A stretch of DNA of 64,000 bases from Sarcocystis neurona (GCA_000727475.1 KL647288.1:161510-225509), one strand, 5' to 3'; positions 23,701-32,112 are shown, counted from the first letter of the stretch. Program-made: numbers and translations. The notes: a model not told the origin generated them from the sequence alone.

Positions 23701-26700
23701 TTCTTTGCCTTCGAGTTTTGCAGGTAGTTCTGCTACTACTCTTCCCTCTGTTGTGGCGTCATCTTCACCGTCATCTCTCTGCCGCCATCTTCCTGCTGCT
23801 GCTTCTTCTTCTGCCGTCTTTGGCAGTGCTGGTGCTGCGACGGCGGTGGACTGGCGTTCCTTAGAACGAGAGGCAGCCGCATGGCTGCATGCTGCAGAGC
23901 TGCTGTGTCATTTGTCTCTTCACTCCGACGCTGCTGCTGCTGCGTTGAATATTGCTGCTTTGTATATCTGTTGCGTGCGAGCTGTTGCTGCTGCTGCTGG
24001 GGAAGGGGGATGTGGCGCGTCCCTGAACGGTGCTGCAGCTCGTTCGTCTTCTACTGCGGCTGCTGCTGCAGCTGCTCAGAAGGGGAAGAAGAAGAGAACG
24101 AAGAAGAAAAACGCGGGAAAGGAGGAACCGGTGCAGGAACAGATGCGGCAGAAGCTGCAGAGAGGAAGCAGCAGAGAGAGCTGTCATAACAGAATGAAAC
24201 TGTTACATGTTGCTGCCCCGAAGAAAGGTTATGCTGCTGTTGCTGCTGCTGCTGTTGCGGGAGCTGGGAGAGATATGCAGCATTCTGCAGAAGAACGAGT
24301 TCTTTTTTTCTCGCATGCAGGAGTTGCGAGTGAGCCACCAGCTGCAGCAGAAGCCGGAGAAGAGAACGTGGACGCAAGAGCGGCTGCAGCAGCAGGGGCA
24401 GTGGGCGGGGCGGCCGCAGCAAAACTAGCAGCAAGAGGAGGTGGAGCAGCGGCAGCAGCCCCAGCGAAAACAGCAGCAGCAGGAACAGCACAAGTAGCGG
24501 AAAGAGGAGGAGGTGAAGAAGGAGAAGAAGGAGAAGTAGCGACTGCAACAAGGACTGCGTTGGAAGCAGCAGCAGCAGCTACAGCGTGGGATTCGTGTGG
24601 GGTTGTTGCAGCAGCGGCAGATGCCGACGCGAGAGAAGGAAGAGGAGGAGAAGAAGAACCAGCGGCTCCAGGAAGGGCGAAGAATGAGCAGCAACAGCAG
24701 CAGAAAGGGCAGGGTAATTTGTTAGAGACGTTAGTTCAGCCGCAGGCGTTGCTAGACAGAGGAGGAAGCAGTCCTCCTGCCTTCTTCCTCTGCCGAAATA
24801 GTTCTTTAGCCTTTGTCTCACCCAGGCCCAGAGAGCCTGCAGCAGCAGCAGGAGAAAGAGCAGCCACAGGAGAAGAAGAAGGAGAATCTGCAGCAGGAAG
24901 AGAGAAAGGGAAAGAGGGAACAGCAGAAAAGAAAGCAACGGTAGAAGGAGTCACAGAAAAAGCCGGGATGTCAGCAGCAAGTCCTATTGCAGCAGCAGCA
25001 GCAGATGGAGGTGGCAGTGGCAGGCGCCGCTACAGCCGGTGCAGTCTTCTTCGCCGACGTTCTGCAGCTGCTTTGTTGCAGGTTTGCCGACCGCAGCAGC
25101 AACAGCAACACCGAGAGCAGCAGCAGCAGCAACAACGGCAGACTTGCACGCGTAAGAGCGCCGCTGCGAGTGCAGCAGGGAGGAGGAAGAGAAGTGCGGC
25201 AAAGGGCGGGGGGATTTTTTTGTCTTTTGATGGACAGAAAAGCAGAAGCAACAGCAGCGCGAGAGAGACCGAAACAACAGAAGCAGCAGAAAGTGACGGT
25301 AGTGTTACTACTACTAGTAGAAGGAGAAGGAAGCAGCGCAGCATCGTCGCTTCGACGACGTTATCTGCAGCATCTGATGCTGCAGGAATTCGTGGGTCTG
25401 CTGCCGCCGCTGCTGCTATTGCTTCTTCTTCCGCGTTCTCTTTACCAGGGGATGCTGCTCTTGCTGCTGCTATGAAATCAAACACAGGCTGTCGTCTGCT
25501 ACCTGCTGCTACTTCTGGTGCTCCTTTTTCTCCTGTCGGTTCTTGTTCGCCTGTTGCTAATCGCGCTTGTGCTGCTTCGGGAGAGTCGTTTGTCAGGGCC
25601 GACAGCAACAGAGAGGGCGGGGGGTGGAAACCCGCGGAGCAGTTGTGCATGCGCTTGGAGTTTCTCCAGATGTACGTAGAATACTTCTTCATTCACGAAG
25701 AAAAAGAAGACGAAGGAGAACCTGAAGAAGCTGGGGATGAGAGAGGAGGAGCAACAAAAAAAAGAGTAACAGCAGGAAGGTCGTCTTTGCCACGTCTCGT
25801 GCGTTACTCTTCCAAGATCTACAGGAAGAAGAAAAACTACTCGCGGACCCTCCGTTCTTCTTTTCCTCCCGCTGCAGCTCCTCTTGTTGCTGGTGCTGCT
25901 GCTGTTGCTGCTACTGCTGATGGCGCTGTTGCTACCGCTGATGATGCCGATGTTGGTGCTGCTGCGGGTGTTGGTGCTGCGGCTGGTGTTGGTGGTGCTG
26001 CTGGTGCAGCAGGGCAGGAAGAAGAGAAGCGACAGCGCCAGCGCCAGCAGCAGCTGCAGGCGCACGGAGGAGTGAAACATTTACTGGCTTCTTTGCTGCC
26101 GACTTTTTCTCACTTACTTGATTCCGCTGCTGCTGCTAGAAATTCTTCAGCTGCACCACCACTAGCAGACCGCGAAGAAAAAGAGTCTTCCCCCGCTGCT
26201 GCGACGGCTCACGCTGCTGCTGGGGTTTCCCCTTCTTGTTCTTCTGCCCCGTCTCCTTCCTGTTCTTCTTCTCAGTCTTTTTCTTCCTCCTCGTCTGGCT
26301 TTGCTCTTGTTCCCTGTTCTTCGTCGTCTCCCTGGGTCACTGACCCTCCACTCCCAGTTGCGGCCGCGGCAGCAGCAGCAGCAGCAAGAGAAGACGCAGT
26401 CACCGGCGGAGAAAGAGAAGAAGAGAGAGAAGTAGCGGGGGCAGCAGCAAGAGAAGCAGGAGACGAGAGAGCAGCAGCAGCAGCAAGAGAAGATGCAGCT
26501 AGTGGGGGGGCGAGAGAAGTAGCAGAAGCAGCAGCAGCAGCAGAAGATGCAGCAACAGCAAGAGAGGAATCAGCCGCCGCAAAAGGAGGAAGAGAAGGAG
26601 GAACAGCAGGATGGGTTGCAAGCACTGTTTCGCTAGTCGCAGGAGCAGCAGCTGGAGGAGAAGAAGAGCAAGGAGAGGGTGCAGCAGTAGCAGCAGCTGA

Positions 26701-27436
26701 AGAAGAAGAAGAAGAAAGAAAAGAAGTTGCAGCAGCAGTAGCAGCAAGAGAGATAGCAGCAGCTTTTTCAGAAGCGGACAGGGTGGAAAGACGCAAAGGG
26801 AGACGAGGGAAAAGAATAAGAGGCACAGGAGAACGCAGGAGAGAAGGAGAAGGAGGAAGAGTTTTCGCTGCAGCGATGAGAGGAAGAGAGGGAAGGGGAA
26901 CAGGAACCAGAGCTGCTGCTGCTGCCGCTGCCGATACGGTAGAAAGGCGACTGAGCTGTTTGCTGTTGCGGCTGCAATGTTTTCGGCAGCAGCATCCGTT
27001 CAGCCGCTCAGCCTTGCTGCTGGAGGCGCGGGTGCTGCATATGCAGCAGCAGTTTTCTGCTGCTGCTGCTCTGCTGCATGTAGGCGGAAGGGGAGGGGAC
27101 ACGTACTTTTTGAAGCCGCTGCAGCAACAGCAGCTTGAGCAGCAGGACTTGCCGCTGCTGCAGCGAGCGAAGGGGGAAGGAAAGACAGCGGAAGCAGCAG
27201 TAGAACTCTGCTTAGATCCAGAGACCGACCTGCAGCAAGAAGCTGCTGCTGCATACATCCGCGGACTTTGCCTGAAGCAAATGGGAAGTGAGGCTGCTGC
27301 TGCTGCTGCCTTTCTTAGATCCGCGCAGTTCTTCTTTCTCGCTCCGACGATGCCTGCATCTCTCCTACAACCCGAGCAAATACGAGGAAGCGCAGCAAGT
27401 TTCCTAGGGGGACCTGCTGCAGCTGATTACTATTAA
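11261..27436 (+). CDS. TTC7: Giant TTC7/Ypp1-like TPR scaffold with massive low-complexity inserts
   Basis: ATG at 11261 follows an in-frame TGA at 11252 and has A at -3. The frame runs to TAA at 27434-27436, interrupted only by a TAG at 14753-14755 (see the separate entry); joined, it is about 5,385 residues, against about 840 in human TTC7. Ordered islands resemble TTC7: AMLLLLAESLLMQAR (about 20308); DHRVWGLLAW to LLLAWCHS, a TPR pair (about 20800-20940); LNIVDAGLSEHP (about 22036), like the TTC7 LNIIDMALSEYP; AAWLHAAELL (about 23878), like IWLHAAEVYI; LLLEARVLHM (about 27017); and a final TPR, LCLKQMGSEAAAAAAFL (about 27260), near the C-terminus as in TTC7. TTC7 holds PI4KIIIalpha with EFR3 and FAM126 at the plasma membrane. 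Between islands lie poly-Gln, poly-Ala and poly-Ser. Coding status is strong; the family call is from remembered motifs. Confidence 0.65.
14738..14755 (+). other. Candidate 18-nt intron containing the only in-frame stop
   Basis: Sequence gtaaaacaagagcagtag: starts GT after cacag, ends AG, length divisible by three, and contains the TAG at 14753. Removing it joins two very long frames in the same phase. Longer in-frame introns from the same donor to later AGs would work equally well. A substitution or assembly error, stop read-through, or two separate genes are the alternatives. Confidence 0.4.
14756..27436 (+). CDS. TTC7: TTC7-like gene, 3' coding block
   Basis: Open for 4,226 codons in the same frame as the upstream block. 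The first in-frame near-start codon after the TAG is GTG at 14801, not ATG; the first ATG is at 14891. That argues the block continues the upstream frame rather than starting a new gene. It carries the TPR islands listed for the whole gene, the long Gln tract at 19371-19850 and the Ala tracts. It ends SFLGGPAAADYY. Confidence 0.8.
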   Translation, partial: QRKKWQQQEQQRRQQVKQWRITAAAQDGEQILQERSEVEEGAVVPMDPAAELQLQSMQMGSCSSIDSSSGREGSRKFSRSSGTDHGSSGTDCNGTLGNSSGGKKMRSSSRHGSSTGESCSSSNQCETRRKHSSSRVGGNDRGQSIEHQQRQGTAGEDDSIARRFSTLNLFARKSSLRCSSRCQYSSTLATGAATTEGAASAATLGLNSAHALRQREEQSMPLCWWCNGGRSAAAIPGGGPAAGAAASGAAFSSPFSPAAAAAAYFLFPTPVGEEGGETFYRHPGSSFPSSFDEWLQPAAVVWGSSSDAADKQRQRVLLRRRLLLLALHLLFERQGVLSSTSARSRLAAAQQLQQEVMVLQQLHAMEESAAAAMTWLEARKGAAAASHVSAAVAEKAAAGMDVCGALGDAAQQVHAAGQQEAAAAGAARAAAALLPSFKQRVREKNKMSRKEGKKKTSLAAVAAARERALSKAAAGGGTTATHVRTIRRALSVPFARAVRRQFTPVSAEGEAGAAAEEKAAAAAGGAVAAAATETDTCRARWKQGSKGGGEAAEAGAAAAGAEATAAAETETPARGTEPAAEGVAPGGNGGGRVGAISGGEGVAAAAAEREQTPEREKTKLEPRVTGRWWWWIRTNVTRSSSSRGAAAKKVKRRLRSVRQKLHQKQQRKQQEQERSRGGLGQDPAAGSAAVGSTGQLPSGAAPSLSSEGGGGSTRSRWWPVTVAAAQQRMFTCSCLLLGYLPASHFAAAGPACAETHAAGLREELQQYRPLPFLQRKRLRPPLSLHRTGGGDSSKGSSNGSKRKASSRKQELQQLQYVGDPAAFCAAALLRAFEKYQKQCSTDEKKKEKQLQRRSSSSKLHIDSNFPGCYSSNNANYYCFDYSRRSSSRRRKKKRRGGDGVLLWRSRRSIVDAAATGKGEQGRVGLVKTAAAAAAALAGAAAALSFAPGAAALAAAAAVASSGICADPAAAAAADGTTLFKTVMEHQRQQEEGGHRCQGKHRQRHQLTYRQSKQSTEKQQQVDLKKKEEQQSSSKTAGMQRWQQWTLPLRTAAAAAEAARCTYERRKCDSEGRRGNQRGASSSRRSSSKGRSGSLCSSEEQQNSGSTATEVEESGRGENSKKTVGAAGDCIRWAAAAYERGSNRRRRSSSSSGKNVAAAAIHAAGGRAAAASRELQQLLLVVEAGAALLLPVASFSVAYGERVFVLCSSSSGSGKHSSSRRRRGSEEVLVQVQKMWGKNSSKGAVQASRRSNVDSSVVEGASSSVWGKFRSRSGRLKWRGSSRSKSKEKMQQWRRRTTSSSRSRPSSSSSRGAMTGNSSGSSNTNSSRKKNSDYRSKMKSDGALRAAVWGEGEQQQQHVVVKEGMEENIFGGSGRGGVKMQQLLSLLEASFLLALCCSFVEEEVLLLLLERLAVGQLLQGRALSCLAALRQLKSRRDAAAAAETECDAAAREVAGEAAAKAGGNCLAAVSLMASSLAVPVVAGVGKFCFRLLQRMQPLVLLRHLQRPSAAAAAAASTLQQQINCMQESVERMQKQKKTMLQQHQQQQQQHQQQQQQQQQQHQQQQHQQQKHQQQQHQQQQHQQQQQQLQQQQQQQQQQQQQQQQQQQQRQQQQQQQEQQHRQQQQQQQLEQQQQHQQQRHHERQQHEQQEQQQQQHQERQQHQQQEQLQQQLQQQQLQQQQQQQQQGQQQQHEQQQLSFCFFNESYRLTSPAGEATAAVAAAAQVPGGAAEVRTTAAERDGRAIAAGAAAAVQSPGPTTTSVAQEETEEAVAAAASGERAAEEVTAETAAGAAAGAAAGSGVKSGTGNCCWVVGSRSEAHATGGGEGRERQIEDTEAAERQRVDEEAAAAKAMLLLLAESLLMQARQTKMYYLPVGLQPQLPSSSSNCSSSSTSNSSSNSSTSKSGSNNVNANKSSDGSNSNNRERKSCSTSTDEGGAAGPHHRGAEATLAAASPAAVRRGGEAESEELRGGGVLRNFALGRECEAAIATYPRLIRRAFRCASAAAAVDGCCCCSDHRVWGLLAWIAAHAFDLPAAAVFTKKALLLDRRDVRLWLLLAWCHSGRHNVGPPAPPPPPAPPPAPPHQQPQQQRQEPQQQQREAQQHQQEGQEQQQEAQQQQQEGQQQQREGQQQEGQQQEENEEEEPQHQQERQQTTQQEGEKQQQGQEEQQEQQQRKEEEEQRTPHEGAAAAADWILFEDAAPAAAQRARALDEDEEAGANPTKIAAAAAAETAGTAETAAVNTAAAAEAAAEATAEAAAEAAAEAAAEAAAEAAAQEMRDALLFQAVLPFPAAAILPREQQLGGMGSNVPSSTPLSPACSGAAAAAAATGSAASVEKDEALLATESAAVAAQSNVGAPAPARAISSPSCPLFFISSSSSPSPVALSSPSAAGLPLAAAAATWEGGVGSAAARDLSTASCRGVAAGAASFLNIVDAGLSEHPTSLSLLLGKAITLARFSPGFSWLSPAEQRSAATPSSSSSAPAAPAAAPASLPPVAAAAASSGACWPRLCSPSACGRRCCSCDKRRKTRCSNSSRSSCRVCFSDGVVGHVLCPLFSRDETDSWWSNSSSSCCTSSSRGSSSDGSNSDDSSSGSRGIGTSSRGSEASTSSSRSSSSRRRCSSRNGCCSNPKESLSLPRSRTPLRQQTIDTPSFPTAAAAAVPSTLPPSLSAPSAVSSIAAAAPVASAEAAAAAALTTSAVASAAVGVACQKAVLGNRKRAAASAAATTVRRSSNSSKRPDVACRTRRSNSHSSSGTRRGWRLRLPCEILLLEATNQLQSVSAAAASSFSECSLQQLLLLLPCASQFLQQLCCDLLLPSAHRALSSDAAVAGMQKKTRQPKHQQEEEQQQQQQPPADVQQQKTHQRDADKKRLESETCRASFEYRREDEEGIVNCFSTAAAETAATAAFAAAATPVICLLHDCVLKQQQRQQQSYGARAAPAAAPADPLSTSAVAAGVLATAASSSLSSSSFLAPPTGASATAASSLPSSFAGSSATTLPSVVASSSPSSLCRHLPAAASSSAVFGSAGAATAVDWRSLEREAAAWLHAAELLCHLSLHSDAAAAALNIAALYICCVRAVAAAAGEGGCGASLNGAAARSSSTAAAAAAAQKGKKKRTKKKNAGKEEPVQEQMRQKLQRGSSRESCHNRMKLLHVAAPKKGYAAVAAAAVAGAGRDMQHSAEERVLFFSHAGVASEPPAAAEAGEENVDARAAAAAGAVGGAAAAKLAARGGGAAAAAPAKTAAAGTAQVAERGGGEEGEEGEVATATRTALEAAAAATAWDSCGVVAAAADADAREGRGGEEEPAAPGRAKNEQQQQQKGQGNLLETLVQPQALLDRGGSSPPAFFLCRNSSLAFVSPRPREPAAAAGERAATGEEEGESAAGREKGKEGTAEKKATVEGVTEKAGMSAASPIAAAAADGGGSGRRRYSRCSLLRRRSAAALLQVCRPQQQQQHREQQQQQQRQTCTRKSAAASAAGRRKRSAAKGGGIFLSFDGQKSRSNSSARETETTEAAESDGSVTTTSRRRRKQRSIVASTTLSAASDAAGIRGSAAAAAAIASSSAFSLPGDAALAAAMKSNTGCRLLPAATSGAPFSPVGSCSPVANRACAASGESFVRADSNREGGGWKPAEQLCMRLEFLQMYVEYFFIHEEKEDEGEPEEAGDERGGATKKRVTAGRSSLPRLVRYSSKIYRKKKNYSRTLRSSFPPAAAPLVAGAAAVAATADGAVATADDADVGAAAGVGAAAGVGGAAGAAGQEEEKRQRQRQQQLQAHGGVKHLLASLLPTFSHLLDSAAAARNSSAAPPLADREEKESSPAAATAHAAAGVSPSCSSAPSPSCSSSQSFSSSSSGFALVPCSSSSPWVTDPPLPVAAAAAAAAAREDAVTGGEREEEREVAGAAAREAGDERAAAAAREDAASGGAREVAEAAAAAEDAATAREESAAAKGGREGGTAGWVASTVSLVAGAAAGGEEEQGEGAAVAAAEEEEEERKEVAAAVAAREIAAAFSEADRVERRKGRRGKRIRGTGERRREGEGGRVFAAAMRGREGRGTGTRAAAAAAADTVERRLSCLLLRLQCFRQQHPFSRSALLLEARVLHMQQQFSAAAALLHVGGRGGDTYFLKPLQQQQLEQQDLPLLQRAKGEGKTAEAAVELCLDPETDLQQEAAAAYIRGLCLKQMGSEAAAAAAFLRSAQFFFLAPTMPASLLQPEQIRGSAASFLGGPAAADYY
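19371..19850 (+). repeat. Coding CAG/CAA run: ~160-residue Gln-rich tract
   Basis: CAG and CAA codons alternate with occasional His (CAC), Leu, Arg and Glu codons, giving (Q)n, QH and QE units inside the TTC7-like protein. Mixed CAG/CAA use shows the tract is interrupted and old rather than a fresh pure expansion. Read on the minus strand or out of frame, it yields false poly-Cys and poly-Leu frames. Confidence 0.95.
21424..21582 (+). repeat. Coding GCA/GAA run: Ala/Glu-rich tract
   Basis: Codons GCA and GAA alternate to give AEAAAEAAAEA-type sequence of about 45 residues, which would form a helix. It is a GCA-phase version of the triplet that encodes Gln further upstream. Confidence 0.9.
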
Positions 27437-28042
27437 CTAGCACTCTCCTGCTCACGCCAACGCTGCTGCTGCTGCTGTGCTTCTGCGCTATTGCTGTTCT
27501 GCTGCTGCTGCTGACGGCGGAGTGCCGCGGTGCTTCAGGATAAGCCCGGGCACAGCAGCGCCGCAGCTTCAGAAGCAGCAGAAGAAGAACAGGGGGGTAG
27601 TATTCTTCTTTTTGTTTGCTGCTGCTGCTGTTGTTGCTCAATTTTGTGGAGGAACGTCGTGGAAGAGGACGAGAAAGAAAAAGAAGATGAGGGAAAAGAG
27701 AGAGACAGAGAGAGAGACCGAGAGAGAAAGAGAAATGAGAGACAGAGATAGAAAAACATAAAAGAAAATCGCTTCCTCTGTTTGGCTGAGGAAGGGGAAT
27801 GGTGGCTTGAAGAAGTGCGACCTGCTGTTGCATGCAACGGAAGGTCTTGCACGCATGTATTTTCCATACGTGTGGCTCTCCTTCTGTATATCCAAATTTA
27901 TTTATTTGTCAAACGTCTTCCATCTCCCTTCCCCTCTCTTAGTTTCACTATCTCTCCCTCAGCCTCTAAACATGCGCAAAGATATATATATATATATATA
28001 GGAAGGGTTTCTATATGCGTGATTGTGTGGACTAGTCGGCGT

Positions 28043-28074
<32 letters not shown>

Positions 28075-29570
28075 ATGTATGTGGCCGTTTATATACGTGA
28101 ATATCAGTGTATAAAAATTTATTTGTGTACGTGTAACGCCTGTCTCTAAAAAAGTGTATCAATATATATGTATCTGTGTGTATGTGTATACTTCTTCTAC
28201 GCGTGTAAATGCATGAATATATTCATGGGCATACTCTTGTATGTATACGTTGGATCCCCCTCTGTATAGGAAAAATGTATTCACATGTATATATCTGTAC
28301 ATCCAACCCCCCCTGTCTGTATATCTGAGTATATCAATCTATAAAAATTAATATATATACGTCTTCCACACAGGCGAATATATGAATGTACATTCATATG
28401 TGTGTGCGCACTATACGTGTGCATATACATCGGCAAATACACGTATTACGTAATGTAAAAATGTATGTGTATGTACAAGTAGGCCTACATGTAGAAGCTA
28501 GAGCAAGACAGAGACAGAAAGAGCAGCTGCGTAAGTGTGTACACGTATAGAGGATAGTCTTTCTTCGCACGCAGGACTTTTCTCAACTTTTTCTCTGCCA
28601 GCGTCGAGTCTTCCTAACATGCAGCCCCACAGAAAGCAACGCAGAAGAGTTGCGTGTTTGTGAGGAAGTAGTGTGCAGTCCTACACTCATATGTAGAAAG
28701 ATACAGAGAATCACACACAGATGCATATGTAGATGGTGTCACATGTCAATGTGTATATATAGAGAGCTACACACATATACATATATACATATATATATAT
28801 ATATATGAGAATATTACCAGGTTCATTCCTATTATGGTGCCAACTTCACTATGGTAGAGTGTCAAGTTGTGTATATACACTTGAAATGCATACATTAATG
28901 TGAAACAACAGTACCGAGGTGACGAGTTTATATTCCTCGATATACCCACGTCTCTGTGGGAAGCTACCCCTTCAGTTCCGCCGCTAGTGCGTGCGACATA
29001 TACAAAAACATATATACAAATATATACATATATAGGTATATATACGTGTGTTTTTAGAGAATGCTAACTGCATGTAGTGGCCTCGTGCAAATATGTTTTT
29101 TTTCGATAAAACCGCACGAGAAACCGAGAAAGGGACAGCAATGCACAATACTGCACCTGCGCAGTGTCCCTGCTCACATTCTCTCTGTGTCTCTACCTGT
29201 TCACAAATATGTTTATATATGTTTCAGCAGGTATCTCGAATAGACCAGAAAGTCGGACGTAGACGATCACCCATACGCGACAATGCAGGCTGTCTTTCAG
29301 TACGCGTGCGCGTCTTCGTGTCTACGTAGATACACGAATCACTTGTTATTGAAAGGAGCTACAAATACACATCCAAGTCCTCTGCCTGTCTAAGGAGGCT
29401 GTTTCGTCGACGTATACACACAAAAAGAGGAACGCACAACTGCGTAGGACGGACGAAAGTACTTCCTGCGTACGCAGAAGCTCTGGGTGCGTGATAATCT
29501 TTGCAGGCACGTGAAAACAAGTTCTTTTGGGGACAACCACACGGCTGCATACATCTGCGCCTTCCAACCG
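27437..29570. other. Intergenic region 3' of the TTC7-like gene
   Basis: The first ~300 bases still carry CTG runs and an AGAG-rich purine stretch (about 27660-27750), probably 3' untranslated. Then come TA/TATG blocks at about 27980-28000, 28040-28085, 28780-28808 and 28995-29050. No gene or RNA recognised. Confidence 0.6.
28040..28085. repeat. TA dinucleotide run passing into TATG units
   Basis: About 13 TA units followed by TATG repeats. Confidence 0.85.
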
Positions 29571-31828
29571 AGTCGCGATGCAGCTGTTGCTGCGGCTGCC
29601 TCCAGCGCTGCTGCTTCTCCTGCCCCTCCTGCTCGAACGTGGCAACACTTCCCTCCTGCTGGTACTACTACGATGCTGTCGCAGTTCGCGGCTTATGCTC
29701 CTGCTGGTGCCTCTTGATCGCTGCTTATCCTCCCGCTAAACGCTGCTGCTACTGCTACTGCTGCGCCGACGCTGCTGGCGCTCCTCGTGTTGCCCCGCCG
29801 CTGCTGCCAGTTTTGTCGCTGCTTTTGCGTCAGCGGCCCTCCTGCGGCTGGTCGTAGGCTGCTCCCGCCACTCCGCTACCGCAGCTACTTGGATCTGATC
29901 GACCTGCTGCTGGTGGTGTACACACACCGGGAACTACCGTCTTGCCTGTGGGAGGGTTGTTTGTAAATTTCGCACTTTGCTGCCCCTGCTGTAACTGCCT
30001 GTCATGCCGCTGCTGCTGCATCTCTTGGGCTTTCTCTTCAAGGACTGCTGCTCCTTGCTCTTCTGTAGCTGCCACTGGTCCGATCCTGTCGTTGCTCTAC
30101 TTGTTGCTGCTTTGCCGCGACAGCCTCTGCTGCTACTGCTGCTGACGCTGACGCTGTATTTCACGTTCCTGCTACATTGGTGTCGGTACCTGCTGCCACA
30201 TTGCTGCCCGTACCTCCTGCTGCCTTGCTGCTCCGCTGCTGTCTGATTACTCTGCAACCCTGCTAATGCAGAGACCTAATATCAATCCGTACACCGGCCC
30301 CCGGACCACCACTGTCCTAGATTTTAAAATTACTCGAAGCAACTGCACCTATGTACACACATGTATCTGCAGGTGGGCAACAGGGGAGGAAACAGGGAGA
30401 GAGAACTTTTCCTTTTTACGTGCACACATACAATATATATATATTTATAGGTATGTGCATGTATGTGTGGACGAACAGACTGAAGTACATACATCCACAT
30501 TAAATCCACGAGTGAGCTGGCTGTATAACTATAACATGTGAAACTCCGTCTCGGTGTGAATAAATAAAAACACTCCTGGGAAAAGACACAGTGATGCTGG
30601 TGTCCCGCGTGAGATGGAATGCTGCACTACTCCGAAGCCCTACTAGAAGGGGTAGTTTTGAGGGCAGTAAAAACGGGGTTGCTATGACGCTGCTGTTCCT
30701 GGTGATAGTGGTGACAGAACCGACGTACGGCTGCTGTTGCTGCTAACGGTGCAGCGACTTTGCTGCTGCAGCCGCTTAAGGAGAACGCCTCTGCTTTTGC
30801 TGCGGTGACACCTGCGGCATCTCTGTTGCTGCTGCGGATGCGGCCGCCTAGCTACGAGGCAGCTCGGCCACTCTGTTCGATCTGGTGCCGCTCCTCTCAC
30901 GCGAGGCGCTACGCTGGCTCTTGACTGCTGTTTCTCTGTGGCTGTTGTTGCTGCTGTGGTGGTGCTGCCCTTCGCTGCGGGTGTCGTCATTGCGGAGCAC
31001 CGGTGCCGCGCGTGTTAACATCAGGTAGTCTGCTGCTGCTGCGAGCTCCTGCCACAGACGCAGCCGGCCTGCTGCTGCTGCTGCTTCGTGGTGCTGCCAA
31101 TGACGCATTCGGCCTGCGACTGCTGGTGCTCGCTGAGTTTTGCTAGTGCACGCGAATAGCGTGTGCTAATGCGGAGCTGTCGCGGGAGTCCGGCTTCCGT
31201 CCTTCTGTGTGTGTCCCTTCGCAGCAACGCATCCAGAAGCCTTGTTCTGAAATTTGCTTTGTGTTGCGGCTGTCACTGAGCCAACAGGTGTGCTGAAACG
31301 CATGCAGCGCCGTCGACCTCTGCCCGCTGCTGGTTTCGCTTGAGTGTAGGCCGCATGCAGTTCCGTTGTGCAGACAGATGCCAGCCTCTGTGTACAGATG
31401 CTGCTGTGTAGTCGCACTCGGACTGTCCCAGCTGTTTACGTCCTGCTGCTGTGTTTTTGCTGTTGCTGCTGCTGCACGTGCACTGGGGCCTGGTGTGCGT
31501 ACGTGTACACACGCGGAAAAAGTGGAATGGTACATCGGCCCTACGCACCTGCCTACACATGAAGGAGTTGCCGGCGCAACTTCTGTCCCAGCTGCTGCAC
31601 CTGATGTTTTTTAAGCTGGGGCGCTTGTTGCTGTGCAGATCTCCTGGTCACGGCTGCCACGACCCAGACGCGAAGCTGCTGCGCGAATACTGCGCGTACT
31701 CTGGCTGCTGTTCACACGACGATTGGGAAAACGGGGGTTGCCTTTATATGTTGCCAAATACGTGTGCCGCCTCCAGGGAAAAAACGTCTTCGCTTCCCTT
31801 TCTTGAGGGGTACGAATGTTTCTCTTAG
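29571..31828 (+). CDS. Candidate multi-exon gene, helical Leu/Ala-rich protein of unknown function
   Basis: Protein-like segments follow in order on the plus strand in changing frames. A Pro/Ala/Thr segment (HFPPAGTTTMLSQFAAYAPAG) ends about 29714. SYLDLIDLLLVVYTHRELPS lies at about 29880-29940. After a possible acceptor (ctaatgcag) comes RPNINPYTGPRTTTVLDFKI (about 30271). LLQPLKENASAFAAVTPAAS starts about 30757, LFDLVPLLSREALRWLLTAV at 30873, and APATDAAGLLLLLLRGAAND leads to the stop at 31144-31146. ELPAQLLSQLLHLMFFKLG lies in a frame with ATG at 31559 and TAG at 31826. Together they suggest an alpha-helical, possibly HEAT-like protein. No family is recognised, and CTG runs make Leu-rich frames cheap. 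I rate the presence of a real gene as plausible, not shown. Confidence 0.3.
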
Positions 31829-32112
31829 GAACGACGTCTTCTGCTCCTCCCTTCGAAGAGTGTGCACATGTACCTTGCAAGGATACGTCCTCGGCTTTTC
31901 CTTCGAGGACTCTGAACGTGTCTCTCCGGAAGAACTTCTTTCGAGAGGAGTGGGGACCTCACCCTTAGTAAAAACGTGTTCGCTTCCGTCTTGTTCCAGG
32001 AGTGTACGCAGGGCTCTCTCGAAAACCTCTAGACATCCCTCCTTCGGGAAGTGTGCCCGTACCTTTTAGAGAGAACAGCTTCCATCTTTTTCTCACACGA
32101 GTGCGCCGCGTC
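31779..32112. repeat. Degenerate ~48-bp tandem repeat, about seven copies
   Basis: A recurring pattern: (a)aacgtcttcgcttcc, then a pyrimidine run, cttcgaggagtgt, and a purine end (aagg, gagag). Copies start near 31783, 31829, 31882, 31929, 31971, 32020 and 32071, with substitutions and small length changes. It differs in kind from the surrounding microsatellites. Function unknown. Confidence 0.6.
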
